Positions 34,513 through 44,273 are shown, numbered from the stretch's first letter. The stretch: DNA of 56,402 nt from Hyphomicrobium sp. (GCA_022841965.1 JALHQM010000007.1:1-56402), one strand, 5' to 3'. The notes: generated from the letters alone by a model not told the origin. Numbers and translations are program-made.

Positions 34513-37500
34513 TCAGGTGCGGCGGCGCAGATCGAGGGTGCAAGGATAATCGGGGTTTCGGACGGCGGGGGCCGGTTGGAGCAGGCCGGCGGTGTGGCCG
34601 GTGTCCTCGAAGCGGGCGAGGCGGCGGCCTTCGGCTTCGTAGGCGTTGACGGGGAAGGTTTCGAAGCTGCGGCCGCCGGGGTGGGAGACGTGGTAGCGGC
34701 AGCCCGCAATGGAGCGGCCGGACCACGTGTCGACGATGTCGAAAACGAGGGGAACGTGGGTTGGAATGGTTGGGTGCAAGGCGGAGGGCGGCCACCAGGC
34801 GCGGTAGCGGACGCCGGACACGGCTTCGCCATGAGCGCCAGTGGGGTTGAGGGGGAGTGCCCGGCCATTGCAGGTGACGGCAAAGCGGTCGCCGGTCAGG
34901 CCGCGAACCTTCACCTCGACACGTTCCAGCGAGCTATCGACATAGCGGGCGGTGCCGCCGGGGGCGCCTTCTTCGCCGAGCACGTGCCAGGGTTCCAGTG
35001 CTTGGCGGAATTCCAATTCGACATCGAAAGCGGCGATGGAGCCCAGCTTGGGGAAGCGGAAGTCGTGGTGGACGCGGAACCAGTCGAGTTCGACGGGCAG
35101 GTCGTGGTCTTTGAGGTCCTCGATGACGGCTGAGAAGTCCGACCAGATGTAGTGCGGGAGCATGAAGCGATCATGCAATGCGGTGCCCCAGCGGACGAGC
35201 TTCTGGCGGTAGGGCCGTTCCCAGAAGCGGACGATGAGGGCGCGGAGCAGTAGCTGCTGCGCGAGGCTCATGCGCGCATGGGGTGGCATTTCGAAGGAGC
35301 GGAACTCGACAAGGCCGAGGCGGCCTGTGGCGCTATCGGGGGAATAGAGTTTATCGATGCAGATTTCGGCGCGGTGGGTGTTGCCCGTGACGTCGATGAG
35401 CAGGTTGCGGAGGATGCGGTCAATCAGCCAGGGCGGGACAGTGCCGGCGCCGGGATCGGGGATTTCGGCGAGTGCGATTTCGAGTTCGTAAAGGCTCTCG
35501 TGGCGGGCTTCGTCGATGCGGGGCGCTTGTGACGTCGGGCCGATGAAGAGGCCCGAAAAGAGGAACGAGAGCGATGGATGGTTCTGCCAAAAAGCGATGA
35601 TGGAAGCGAGGAGATCGGGGCGGCGCAAGAACGGGCTGTCGGCCGGGGTGAGGCCGCCAAGCACGATGTGGTTGCCGCCGCCGGTGCCGGTATGGCGGCC
35701 GTCGAGCATGAACTTTTCGGTCGAGAGGCGGGTGAGGTGGGCTTCCTCGTAGAGTGTCGTGGTGATGGCGACGGCATCGTCCCAGCGGACGGCGGGTTGA
35801 ACGTTGACTTCAATGACGCCGGGATCGGGTGTGACCTTGACCACGTTGAGACGCGGATCGTGGGGCGGGGCGTAGCCTTCGATGTGGACGGGCATTTTTG
35901 TGGTGCGTGCGGTTTCTTCGATGGCGGCGATGAGGGCCGCGTAATCCTCGGCATCTTCGAGCGGAGGCATGAATACGCAGATGCGCCCGTCACGGGGCTC
36001 GATGGCCATGGCGGTGCGGACGGAGCCGGAGATTTCGCTGATGCCAGATGGCGGCAGTGGCGGGCCGTCGAGGGTCTCAGTGCGGCGCTGCTGGAGGAGG
36101 GTCTCGCGCTGGGGCAGCGGCGGGGCAGGTGCGAATGGATCGCGCGGCAAAACACGCGGGTATTGGATTGTGGGCGCGACGACAGGCAGGGACCCGAGCG
36201 GCAGGCGGAAGCCGGCAGGTGAATCACCTGGCATCAGAAAGAGCTTCTCGCGGCGGAGCGCCCACCGTTCGGTGACCCAGCGGCGGCCGTGATCATGTGT
36301 CTGCCACGCTTGGATCGGGAGCACATAGCTTGCAGGTGCCGTGACGCCGCGATCGAAGACGCGCACGAGGCGTTCGCGTTCGGCGGGATCGTCAAGCTTG
36401 TTCTTGTCGGGCGTGATGCCGACGGGGAGCTTCTGTTCGACGAGGACGAAGTGGGCCGCGTCTTCGTAGGCGGGGATCGCGCTGTCGGAGGCAAGGCCGA
36501 GGGTGTCGCAGAGTTTTTCGGCAAAGCGGGAGGCTTCGATGATGGAAACGTTGTCGTTGGCGCTCTCGCGGGCGATGAGGGATTGATCGATCCACAGGGG
36601 CTGCCCGTCGGTGCGCCAATAGAGAGCAAAGGACCAGCGGGGGAGCTGTTCACCGGGGTACCATTTGCCTTGGCCGTAGTGCAGAAGGCCGCCGGGGGCG
36701 AAGCGCTGTTCGAGGCGGCGGATCAATGTTTCTGCGTAGCGGCGTTTGTTGGGACCGACGGCGGCGGTGTTCCATTCATCGCCGTCCATATCGTCGGCGG
36801 CGATGAAGGTCGGTTCGCCGCCCATGCTGAGGCGGACGTCGCCTTTGGCGAGGCGTTCGTCGACGGCGTGGCCGCTTTTGAGAATCTCGGTCCAGGTTTC
36901 GTCGTTGTAGGGTTTCGTGACGCGTGGCGTTTCGCGAATTCGCGTGACGCCCATGTTGAACGCGAACGTCACGTCTGCTTTGCCGTGGGCACCAGAGATG
37001 GGGGCGGCACTTGTGGGGTGCGGTGTGGCGGCGAGTGGAATGTGGCCTTCGCCTGTAAGGAGGCCGGAGGTGGCGTCGAGGCCGATCCAGCCGGCGCCGG
37101 GAAGGTAGACTTCGGCCCAGGCGTGCAGGTCGGTGAAGTCGACGTCGGTGCCGGTGGGGCCGTCGAGGGACTTCACGTCGGGGGTGAGCTGAATGAGGTA
37201 GCCGGATACGAAGCGGGCGGCGAGGCCCAGGTTGCGCAGGATCTCGACCAGCAGCCAGGCGCTGTCGCGGCAAGAGCCGCCGGCCTTGGCCAGCGTTTCT
37301 TCCGGCGTTTGCACGCCGGGCTCCATGCGGATGAAATACTCGATGTCCTTGCTGAGAAGGCGGTTCAGATCGCAGAGGAAGTCGATGGTGACTTTGGGAT
37401 TGCGGCTGATGCCAGAGATATACTTTTTGAGATGGGGGCCGGTGGGGCCGGGCGCCAGATAGGGCTGGAGTTCTTGGAGTAGAATTTCATCGTAGGCGAA

Positions 37501-37809
37501 GGGCCAAAGGCTCGCTTCCTCCGCGACGAAGAAGTCGAACGGATTGATCACGGCCATGTCGGCGACAAGGTCGACCTTGACGGAGAAAATTTCAGTCGGC
37601 TCGGGGATGACGACGCGGGCGAGGAAGTTACCGAACGGGTCCTGCTGCCAATTGAGGAAGTGGACCTTGGGTTCGAGGGTAAGCGAATAGCTGAGGATCG
37701 GCGTGCGGCTATGGGGAGCGGGCCGCAGCCGGATGATCTGGGGGCCCATGCCAATGGAGCGGTCGTAGCGGTAGGTCGTTTCGTGGGTCAGAGCGACGTG
37801 CAACGTCAT
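34513..37809 (-). CDS. Large transglutaminase / DUF2126 protein
   Basis: The 1098-residue protein has an N-terminal transglutaminase domain with the triad Cys180 ('GGSCRDSAW'), His229 ('DLHAWAEV') and Asp245 ('GLDATSG'). A long DUF2126 region of about 800 residues follows ('GGEPTFIA', 'HTGTGGGNHIVLGG', 'YIWSDFSAVIEDL'). The C-terminal part of DUF2126 has a glutamine-synthetase-like amidoligase relation in published analyses as I remember them. ATG 37809 begins the domain at 'MTLHVALTHETTYRYD'; the frame remains open to 37908 without family match. It is the first gene of the operon. Confidence 0.92.
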   Translation of the reverse strand: MTLHVALTHETTYRYDRSIGMGPQIIRLRPAPHSRTPILSYSLTLEPKVHFLNWQQDPFGNFLARVVIPEPTEIFSVKVDLVADMAVINPFDFFVAEEASLWPFAYDEILLQELQPYLAPGPTGPHLKKYISGISRNPKVTIDFLCDLNRLLSKDIEYFIRMEPGVQTPEETLAKAGGSCRDSAWLLVEILRNLGLAARFVSGYLIQLTPDVKSLDGPTGTDVDFTDLHAWAEVYLPGAGWIGLDATSGLLTGEGHIPLAATPHPTSAAPISGAHGKADVTFAFNMGVTRIRETPRVTKPYNDETWTEILKSGHAVDERLAKGDVRLSMGGEPTFIAADDMDGDEWNTAAVGPNKRRYAETLIRRLEQRFAPGGLLHYGQGKWYPGEQLPRWSFALYWRTDGQPLWIDQSLIARESANDNVSIIEASRFAEKLCDTLGLASDSAIPAYEDAAHFVLVEQKLPVGITPDKNKLDDPAERERLVRVFDRGVTAPASYVLPIQAWQTHDHGRRWVTERWALRREKLFLMPGDSPAGFRLPLGSLPVVAPTIQYPRVLPRDPFAPAPPLPQRETLLQQRRTETLDGPPLPPSGISEISGSVRTAMAIEPRDGRICVFMPPLEDAEDYAALIAAIEETARTTKMPVHIEGYAPPHDPRLNVVKVTPDPGVIEVNVQPAVRWDDAVAITTTLYEEAHLTRLSTEKFMLDGRHTGTGGGNHIVLGGLTPADSPFLRRPDLLASIIAFWQNHPSLSFLFSGLFIGPTSQAPRIDEARHESLYELEIALAEIPDPGAGTVPPWLIDRILRNLLIDVTGNTHRAEICIDKLYSPDSATGRLGLVEFRSFEMPPHARMSLAQQLLLRALIVRFWERPYRQKLVRWGTALHDRFMLPHYIWSDFSAVIEDLKDHDLPVELDWFRVHHDFRFPKLGSIAAFDVELEFRQALEPWHVLGEEGAPGGTARYVDSSLERVEVKVRGLTGDRFAVTCNGRALPLNPTGAHGEAVSGVRYRAWWPPSALHPTIPTHVPLVFDIVDTWSGRSIAGCRYHVSHPGGRSFETFPVNAYEAEGRRLARFEDTGHTAGLLQPAPAVRNPDYPCTLDLRRRT

Positions 37810-38114
37810 GGGTGTCGACTTATCCTTTGCGCCGGGAGCGGCGGGCCTTGATGCGTGTTTCCGGGTTACCGGCTTCGGCGAACGGGAACAAGCGTGGCAC
37901 CGCTGCATTGGCTGTTGTTGTGGCGATTGTGATTAACCAATGGGCAAACGCCGGGAACTGTGGCGCTCATTTGACTAGGTTCGGGGCAAACGTTTTGTTC
38001 TAACCATACGCCGCGCGACAGCGGGTGTCCTTCGTGCTTGAACATTGACCACCTGCTTCCAAAGTGGCCTACTTCTCCGGTGGACTTGCCGGATGGATGC
38101 AAACTCAGGGACCG
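37810..38114. other. 305-base gap between divergent genes
   Basis: This is the promoter region between the large transglutaminase operon and the zinc peptidase. It holds a half CtrA-like site (TTAACC at about 37933), two copies of GGCAAACG about 50 bases apart, and a weak promoter for the peptidase (TTGACC at 38045-38050, 17 bases, CCTACT). No gene or strong dyad is seen. Confidence 0.3.
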
Positions 38115-39155
38115 ATGCGAAATTTTTCCTGCACCCACTGCGGCACCAGAGTTTATTTCAAGAACGTGCAGTGCGTGACGTGTGGCCATGCGCTGGGTTT
38201 CGATCCGATCGCGCTGACCGTTGTTGCGCTGAACGCCGAGACGGAGCCGGGGCTGTTCCGGCGCGTATCGGGGGACAAATCCGAAGTCCTCAAATACTGC
38301 AACAATGCTGTTCACGGTGCGTGCAACTGGCTTATGCCAGCAGACGACTCCAATATGCTCTGCGTTGCGTGTGATCTCAATCGAACGATCCCGAATTTGT
38401 CGGAGGCGGGCAATCTTGCCGCCTGGCAAGAGCTGGAGCGAGCGAAGAAACGGCTCGTCTACTCGCTGTTGCGGTTCGGGTTGACGACCGACACGAGCCC
38501 GTCGCCGCCGGGACGGTTGATTTTCGATTTCACCCGCAATTCGATGACGGGTCATCTCGATGGGGTCATCAATATCAATGTTCTCGAAGCCGATGCGGTT
38601 GAGCGCGAGCGGCAGAGACAGCAGTTCGATGAACCGTATCGATCTTTGCTGGGGCATTTGAGGCACGAAGCCGGGCACTATTATTGGCATGTTCTGGTTG
38701 AGAACGCCGGACTGTTCGATGAGTTCCGCGCGCTTTTCGGGGACGAGCGGACGGACTACAATACGGCGCTCCATCAACATCACATGTATGGTCCAAAGCC
38801 GGATTGGCAATCCAATTATGTGTCGGGGTATGCCAGTATGCATCCCTTCGAGGATTGGGCGGAGACCTGGGCGCACTACCTGCACATGGTCGATAGCGTC
38901 GACACGGCGGAGGCGGAGGGCATGGAGCCGCGCGCGGCGGGGCTGATCTTTGGGTCGATTTGGCCGTTTAAAAAGTATGATGTGTATACCCAGGAGACGC
39001 TGGATAGTTTGCTCGAGCGCTGGGTGCCGTTGACGCTGGCGCTTAACAGCATGAATCGCAGCATGGGACATGCGGACTATTATCCGTTTGTCATTCCCGA
39101 TGCAGCGCGCGAGAAGCTGCGGTTCGTGCATCGCCTGATCCGGGCGAAACGCTGA
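38115..39155 (+). CDS. Zinc-ribbon putative metallopeptidase (COG4307-like)
   Basis: This 346-residue protein has an N-terminal zinc ribbon with Cys6, Cys9, Cys20 and Cys23. A second Cys set follows at 62, 70, 83 and 86. A zincin-type catalytic motif HEAGH lies at 184-188 ('LRHEAGHYYWH') with a downstream Glu250 in 'DWAETWAHYLH'. This matches the uncharacterised Peptidase_Mx/COG4307 group. ATG 38115 begins the ribbon directly; ATG 38097 is also possible. Divergent from the transglutaminase operon, it may process the product of that cluster. Its stop abuts the convergent ATPase stop as TGATCA. Confidence 0.85.
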   Translation: MRNFSCTHCGTRVYFKNVQCVTCGHALGFDPIALTVVALNAETEPGLFRRVSGDKSEVLKYCNNAVHGACNWLMPADDSNMLCVACDLNRTIPNLSEAGNLAAWQELERAKKRLVYSLLRFGLTTDTSPSPPGRLIFDFTRNSMTGHLDGVININVLEADAVERERQRQQFDEPYRSLLGHLRHEAGHYYWHVLVENAGLFDEFRALFGDERTDYNTALHQHHMYGPKPDWQSNYVSGYASMHPFEDWAETWAHYLHMVDSVDTAEAEGMEPRAAGLIFGSIWPFKKYDVYTQETLDSLLERWVPLTLALNSMNRSMGHADYYPFVIPDAAREKLRFVHRLIRAKR

Positions 39156-42100
39156 TCAGCGTGCGGCGATCAAATCAAAGTTTCCGCCCATAACAGTGTC
39201 GTAGCGGCCGCTGCGCCAACCGGAAACAAGATCGCGGACGAGGGGCGAGGGATCGCCGCGGTACCGGCGGACGACGGTTGAGGAGCGCTCTGTTGCGGCG
39301 AGGGCGGTTTCCATGGCGGCGCGGATGCGGTGCGGTGGTACGTCAGCAAGGGGAGCTGGAATGATGCTGATGCGGGCGGTCGCGCGGGCGCCGCCGCCGT
39401 CGGTGTCGTCGCGTTCGAGGACGTGGAGGCCTTTTTCATTGTCCAGCGTACGAGCTGCACCAAAGCCGCTGACGATCAGGCGGGGAAGCCCGGTGGCGGG
39501 ATCGGCGTCTGTTTCAGAGATCTGCATATTCCGGGCGCGGCCCCAGGCGCGGTACATATCGAGGAGGGTGCGGCACCACTCGATGGAGGCTTGCTTCTCG
39601 CCGGGGCGATCGAAGGCGGGTTCGACGGCGAGGAGCACTTCTATGGGGGCTGCTTCATGGGCGTCGCGGATACCTTCGCCGACAAGGTGGATTTGCAGAG
39701 CGAGACGCGAGATCAGTTCGCGCGATGATCGGCCGCTGCGGGTGGCGCCTTTTTCAAGGCGCGCTTTCAGGGCGTCGACGGTTTCGTTGGCGGCGCGGAC
39801 GCGGTCCATGAGGGCGATGCGGGCCAGCGTTTCGAAGCGGGAGGGATGCGACCAGAAACCGGGCGCGGCCATGCGGCCGGCAAGATCGAGGCGGAGGGCA
39901 TCCCAATCGGGGGAGGCGAGGCGATCGCTCAACTGTTCGGTTTGGGCTTCCAGTTCAGCGATCTCGATGTCGCTGCCTTCGGCTGAGAGGATCATGGCGG
40001 GCAAGCTTGGCGTTTCGCCATCGGCATGTGCGGGCGGGCCGGCGAAAGCAGCATCATCATCGGCGTCGGGGTCGACGAATTCGGCTTGGATGGCGCGGCC
40101 GTCGCTGCGCACGAACACGAATTGGTCGCCTTCGGGAAAGCGCTTCTCGACGATGGCCGCGGCGAGCGGGGCGATGAGATACTGGTCGATCGCACGCTTC
40201 AAGGGGCGGGCGCCCATTTCAGGGGTGAAGCCTTTTTCGAGCAGGAACTCCATAGCGGAGGCCTCCCACTCGACGGCCCATTCGCGATCCTTGAAGCCGC
40301 GGCGTTCGAGGACGCGGGCGAGTTCCTTTTTTAAGATGCCGCGCATGAGATCACGCGAGAGCGGGCGGAAGACAATGATCTTGTCGAGGCGGTTCTGGAA
40401 TTCGGGGCGGAAGGTCTGGCCGATTGTCTGCATGACCTGATCGGACGTGTAGGCGCTCTCACCGGGGGCAAAACCGAGGCGGGAACCGCGATGACTGGTG
40501 GCGCCGAGGTTGGAGGTCAGGATGATGATGGCGTAGCGGAAGTCGGCAACTTGGCCCATCTGGTCGGTGAGGCGGCCGTCGTCGAAGACTTGCAGGAAGA
40601 GGTCCCAGACGTTGGGGTGGGCTTTCTCGAATTCGTCGAGGAGGATGACCGAGAAGGGCTGCTTGCGGATGAGGGAGATGAGGCTGTCGGAGCCCGCTGT
40701 GTCGGCGCTGCCCAGGATTTTGACGGTTGATTCCGGGGTTTGGAATTCGCTCATGTCGAGGCGGATCATGCGCTCGGGCGTGCCGAAGAGGAATTCAGCC
40801 AGCGTCTTGGCGAGTTCGGTTTTGCCGGTGCCGGTGGGTCCGGCGAAGAGGAATACGCCGATGGGTTTGCCGGGATCGGTGAGGCCGGCTTTCATCATGG
40901 CGATGCGGGAGACGATGGCTTCGACGGCTTCGTCCTGACCGATGACGCGGGAGGAGAAGTAGTCGCGGACGGCTGCGAGATCGACGCGTTCGTTGCCGTC
41001 GATGATGGAGCCGGGGAGGCCTGTCAGTTGCGCAATGGTGGCGATGATGTCGCGGTCGGCGATGACAGCTTTGGGATCTTTCGCGACGGCGACGACGCTC
41101 ATGCGCAGCAGATCGATGAGGGAGCCAGGCAAGTTCGAGGCGCCGAGGTATTGGCGGGCGGCAGCTGCTGCGGTGCCGATGGTGCCGGGGGCGAAGGTGA
41201 CGCCGGTTTTTTGGTGCAGGTCGGCGGCGAAATCATGGGCCAGTTCGAGGGCGTCTTCTGGTTCCATCGCTTCGAGGCGCAGAACTTCGAATGTCGATTT
41301 GAGTGATGGGCGCAGGCGCAGGAGTTTGGTGGCGGCAGCGGATGACGCTTCGGTCCAGACGACGACGCGGCCGGTGCTGATGGCGGGAAGGATCTGGTCG
41401 AGGATGCTCGAGGATTGGCCTTGATGGGTGCCACTGTTGGCGAGCTGCATGAGATCGGGGACGACCCAGATAGTCTTTTTGGTGGCGGTCAATTCTTCGA
41501 GGCAGCGCTGGATGCGGGCTTCGAGCTGGCCGAAGAATTGCTGACCGGCCATCAAGTCGGCGGCGCCTGCTTCGAAGACCGTCCAGCCGTCTGGTTCGAG
41601 GCGCTTGGCGAGAAGTTTCAGAAGTGACGATTTGCCGACGCGGTTTTCGCCATTGACGAGAAGGGAACGCGGCGTGCCGCTGGCGGCGCGTTTTGCCATC
41701 ACGGCTTCGATGGCATCCGTCCAGCCGAACGGCTCGACGAGACCGGCGACCTGGCTGTCGTTCCAGAAGCGGCCGAGCGTCTGCAGGAATTCGCGATCGA
41801 TGCTCGTGGCTTTGGTGCGCGCGAGGTCTTCGAGCAGCGCGATGGCGAAGGGATGGCGAACGCGGCGCAGGAAGTCGGTGATGGCTGTCAGCTGTTCTTG
41901 AGGGCGGCCGTTGAGTTCGTCGCCGATGCGGGGTGTGTCGCCTAAGCGTTCCAATTCGTCGAAGTGCTGGCGGAAGCAATTCAGGTGGAATGTGTCGTCC
42001 CGCCACCAGTCGCGGACGGCGATGAGAATGGCGCCCGCTGGGCGGCGGCTGTCGAGGCGTTCGAGATATTTAAGGGTGAAGTGGAGCGGCCAGCCGCCGA

Positions 42101-42515
42101 GCATTTCAGTGTCGGCGATAATCGTGGCGGCGGCATTGTCGCGGTCGGGTCGCTCGGCGAGGGCTGCCAGCGCAGGGCAGGAACAGATGGCGTTTCCGGA
42201 TGCAATCTGATCGAGCACGGCTTTGAGCGGGATTTCGGGATCAGCCAGCAGTGCGCGCGCTTCGGAAAACCCTGGTTTTGAGGCGAAATCGGCGGGGGTC
42301 GTGGCGATGCGCATCTCTTCGTCGATTTTCGCGGTGAGGGCGAAAATGCGGTCGACGATGGAGGCGTCAGCCGGGGGAGCAATGGCGGGTGCGGTGGGTG
42401 AAGTCGCCTCCTCTGCGGCATCGGTGGATAATGACCCCGACTTCGTGGCATCGAGCCAGAGGTACATGAGGACCGCGCCGGCGAGCATGGCGAGGAGATA
42501 CGCGAGAACGACCAT
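39156..42515 (-). CDS. Membrane-anchored ClpB-like AAA+ ATPase fused to a GGQ-less RF2-like domain
   Basis: The 1119-residue protein has one N-terminal membrane helix (about 2-20), an uncharacterised region (50-275), and two AAA modules. D1 has a Walker A at 289-297 but a degenerate Walker B ('WVVPDLMQ', no Glu) and no arginine pair. D2 has an intact Walker A (559-566), Walker B ('ILLDEFEKAH' from 624), sensor 1 ('TSNLG') and sensor 2 ('GARPLKRA' from 768), but lacks the aromatic pore loop. Residues 860-1119 align by eye with release factor RF2: 'APGFWSHPSR' (RF2 PDFWNDPER), 'IEWCRTLLDMYRAWGRARN', and a C-terminal 'VRRYRGDPS...VMGGNFDLIAA' like the RF2 tail. The GGQ domain and the SPF anticodon are missing. 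Confidence 0.85.
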   Translation of the reverse strand: MVVLAYLLAMLAGAVLMYLWLDATKSGSLSTDAAEEATSPTAPAIAPPADASIVDRIFALTAKIDEEMRIATTPADFASKPGFSEARALLADPEIPLKAVLDQIASGNAICSCPALAALAERPDRDNAAATIIADTEMLGGWPLHFTLKYLERLDSRRPAGAILIAVRDWWRDDTFHLNCFRQHFDELERLGDTPRIGDELNGRPQEQLTAITDFLRRVRHPFAIALLEDLARTKATSIDREFLQTLGRFWNDSQVAGLVEPFGWTDAIEAVMAKRAASGTPRSLLVNGENRVGKSSLLKLLAKRLEPDGWTVFEAGAADLMAGQQFFGQLEARIQRCLEELTATKKTIWVVPDLMQLANSGTHQGQSSSILDQILPAISTGRVVVWTEASSAAATKLLRLRPSLKSTFEVLRLEAMEPEDALELAHDFAADLHQKTGVTFAPGTIGTAAAAARQYLGASNLPGSLIDLLRMSVVAVAKDPKAVIADRDIIATIAQLTGLPGSIIDGNERVDLAAVRDYFSSRVIGQDEAVEAIVSRIAMMKAGLTDPGKPIGVFLFAGPTGTGKTELAKTLAEFLFGTPERMIRLDMSEFQTPESTVKILGSADTAGSDSLISLIRKQPFSVILLDEFEKAHPNVWDLFLQVFDDGRLTDQMGQVADFRYAIIILTSNLGATSHRGSRLGFAPGESAYTSDQVMQTIGQTFRPEFQNRLDKIIVFRPLSRDLMRGILKKELARVLERRGFKDREWAVEWEASAMEFLLEKGFTPEMGARPLKRAIDQYLIAPLAAAIVEKRFPEGDQFVFVRSDGRAIQAEFVDPDADDDAAFAGPPAHADGETPSLPAMILSAEGSDIEIAELEAQTEQLSDRLASPDWDALRLDLAGRMAAPGFWSHPSRFETLARIALMDRVRAANETVDALKARLEKGATRSGRSSRELISRLALQIHLVGEGIRDAHEAAPIEVLLAVEPAFDRPGEKQASIEWCRTLLDMYRAWGRARNMQISETDADPATGLPRLIVSGFGAARTLDNEKGLHVLERDDTDGGGARATARISIIPAPLADVPPHRIRAAMETALAATERSSTVVRRYRGDPSPLVRDLVSGWRSGRYDTVMGGNFDLIAAR

Positions 42516-42691
42516 GTGACTGTGATCCGGTTAGGCACGGTGGTGGGGAGTTTCCCGGGCGGGTGAGGGCATGTCAATCATTTGAGCAATGACTTGTCGA
42601 TGGTATGCGCTGTGCACAGCCCGGTGGCGGGGCGGGACGTGACACCGGCTTTCGGTATAGTGGCGGCAGTCATCAGGGGCCGGGGGCAGGG

Positions 42692-44203
42692 ATGAAGCTC
42701 AGCAAAACCAATTTTCTGATTTGGCGGGATTGCCGGCACGATGCCTGGATGAAGGTTCACCGGCCGGCGATCTACAATGCGGTGCCGCTATCGGATTTCG
42801 ATCAATCGATCATCGACGGCGGGAACGAGGTGGACGTGCTGGCGCGGGAGGTTTTCCCCGGCGGCGTGACGGTTCCCCGGAAGGCCGCAGCTCAGACGGC
42901 TGAGTTGGTCGCGGCGCGGACGGCCGTTCTGTATCAACCGGTGTTTGATACGGATCAGTTCACGACAGCGTGCGATATTCTTTTGTGGAACGAGGCCGGC
43001 GCGGCCTATGACCTCTATGAGGTGAAAGGCTCGACGAGCGGTGGCAACATGCGCGCGAAGGACGAGCTCTACACGTGGGACATTGGTTTCCAGGCCGAAG
43101 TTTTGCGGCGGCAGGGCGTGCCGCTGGGGCGGCTCAATCTCGTGCGGCTCAACAGTGGCTATGTGCGCGACGGCGACCTCGACCTTGATGCGTTGTTTAC
43201 GGCTGAGGATTTCACCGACGCCGTTGAGGCGATGCGCGACGAAATTTCGGCGCAGATGGACGCGGCACACGACGATCTCTCGCTCGTTGACCAGCCGGGC
43301 GGGCCTTGCGGGTGCTTTGTGAAAGCGCGCGGACAGCATTGCCGGACATTCGGCGAGCACAATCCCAATGTGCCGGCGTACAGCGTCCACGATATCACGC
43401 GCATTGGGGCGTCGAAGAAGAAGCTGACGGAGTTGTTGGAACGTGGCGTGCTGCGGATCGAGGATGTGCCGGAGGATGTGCGGCTGTCGCCGGTACAAGC
43501 CAACCAGGTGCGGGCGGCGCAGACGGGGCGGCCGGCGGTTGCTTATGACGAGGTGGCCGATTTCCTCGCGGCGCTGACGTATCCGATTTCGTTTCTCGAC
43601 TATGAGACGTTCGCGGCTGGCGTGCCTCGGTTCGATGGGTATGGGCCGTTCCACCACATTCCGTTTCAATTCTCGCTCGATGTCGTCTCGGGCCCGGATG
43701 CCGTGATTGAACACCACGAGTTTTTGCATCCCTCAGACGACAAGCCGGATGTGGCGTTTCTCGAGGCATTGAAGGCGGGTTTGCCGGGGCGCGGATCGAT
43801 CGTGGTTTGGAATCAGAGCTTCGAGCGCGGGGTCAACGATAAGCTCGGCGAGCGGAACCCGGATTATGCGGATTGGCTGGCGGACGTTGACGTGCGCGTT
43901 GTGGACCTCATGGAGGTGTTTTCGCAGCAGTCGTACGTGCATCCGGGGTTCCTGGGGCGGACGTCGATCAAATATGTGCTGCCGGTTCTGGTGCCCGAGC
44001 TTTCTTACAAGGGATTGGGAATCCAAGAGGGGGGCACGGCGTCAATCCTCTGGAACGCGGCGGTGACGGGGAAAGTGAGTGCGGAGGAGGCGGCGAAGAT
44101 CCGAGCCGATCTGCTGGCTTATTGCGGTCTGGATTCACGAGCGATGCTGGAGATCTGGCGCGCGCTGCAACGTGAGATCGCGCCCGTGCTCAAGACGGGC
44201 TGA
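42692..44203 (+). CDS. DUF2779 protein: Fe-S RecB-like nuclease plus DEDD exonuclease
   Basis: The 503-residue protein has a Cas4/AddB-like nuclease in its first half: Asp95 ('TACDILLWN'), Glu110 and Lys112 ('YDLYEVKGST') form the PD-(D/E)XK site, and Cys14, Cys206, Cys208 and Cys217 are placed like a nuclease-stapling 4Fe-4S cluster. The second half, from about 285, starts with 'ISFLDYETF' (Asp303, Glu305), as in DEDD exonucleases, with a later 'VVDLMEVF' and 'CGLDSRAMLEIW'. This is DUF2779 as I remember it; the biological role is unknown. ATG 42692 has an AGGG site. It is divergent from the AAA-RF gene with a 176-base gap. Confidence 0.87.
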   Translation: MKLSKTNFLIWRDCRHDAWMKVHRPAIYNAVPLSDFDQSIIDGGNEVDVLAREVFPGGVTVPRKAAAQTAELVAARTAVLYQPVFDTDQFTTACDILLWNEAGAAYDLYEVKGSTSGGNMRAKDELYTWDIGFQAEVLRRQGVPLGRLNLVRLNSGYVRDGDLDLDALFTAEDFTDAVEAMRDEISAQMDAAHDDLSLVDQPGGPCGCFVKARGQHCRTFGEHNPNVPAYSVHDITRIGASKKKLTELLERGVLRIEDVPEDVRLSPVQANQVRAAQTGRPAVAYDEVADFLAALTYPISFLDYETFAAGVPRFDGYGPFHHIPFQFSLDVVSGPDAVIEHHEFLHPSDDKPDVAFLEALKAGLPGRGSIVVWNQSFERGVNDKLGERNPDYADWLADVDVRVVDLMEVFSQQSYVHPGFLGRTSIKYVLPVLVPELSYKGLGIQEGGTASILWNAAVTGKVSAEEAAKIRADLLAYCGLDSRAMLEIWRALQREIAPVLKTG

Positions 44204-44273
44204 GGCCGCTCTCGATGGTGCCGGTAAAAGGGGGCGGGCGCCGCCGTGGTGGCGGTCGCCCGTGCCGCTTGAG

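Noticed and set aside
36289..37482. A 397-codon open frame on the plus strand
   Set aside because: It lies antisense to the DUF2126 transglutaminase, has no recognisable domain, and is explained by high GC content with biased third positions.
39156..42515. A true peptide chain release factor or ordinary ClpB
   Set aside because: GGQ, SPF and the pore loop are all missing, and the protein has a membrane anchor; it should not be named prfB or clpB.
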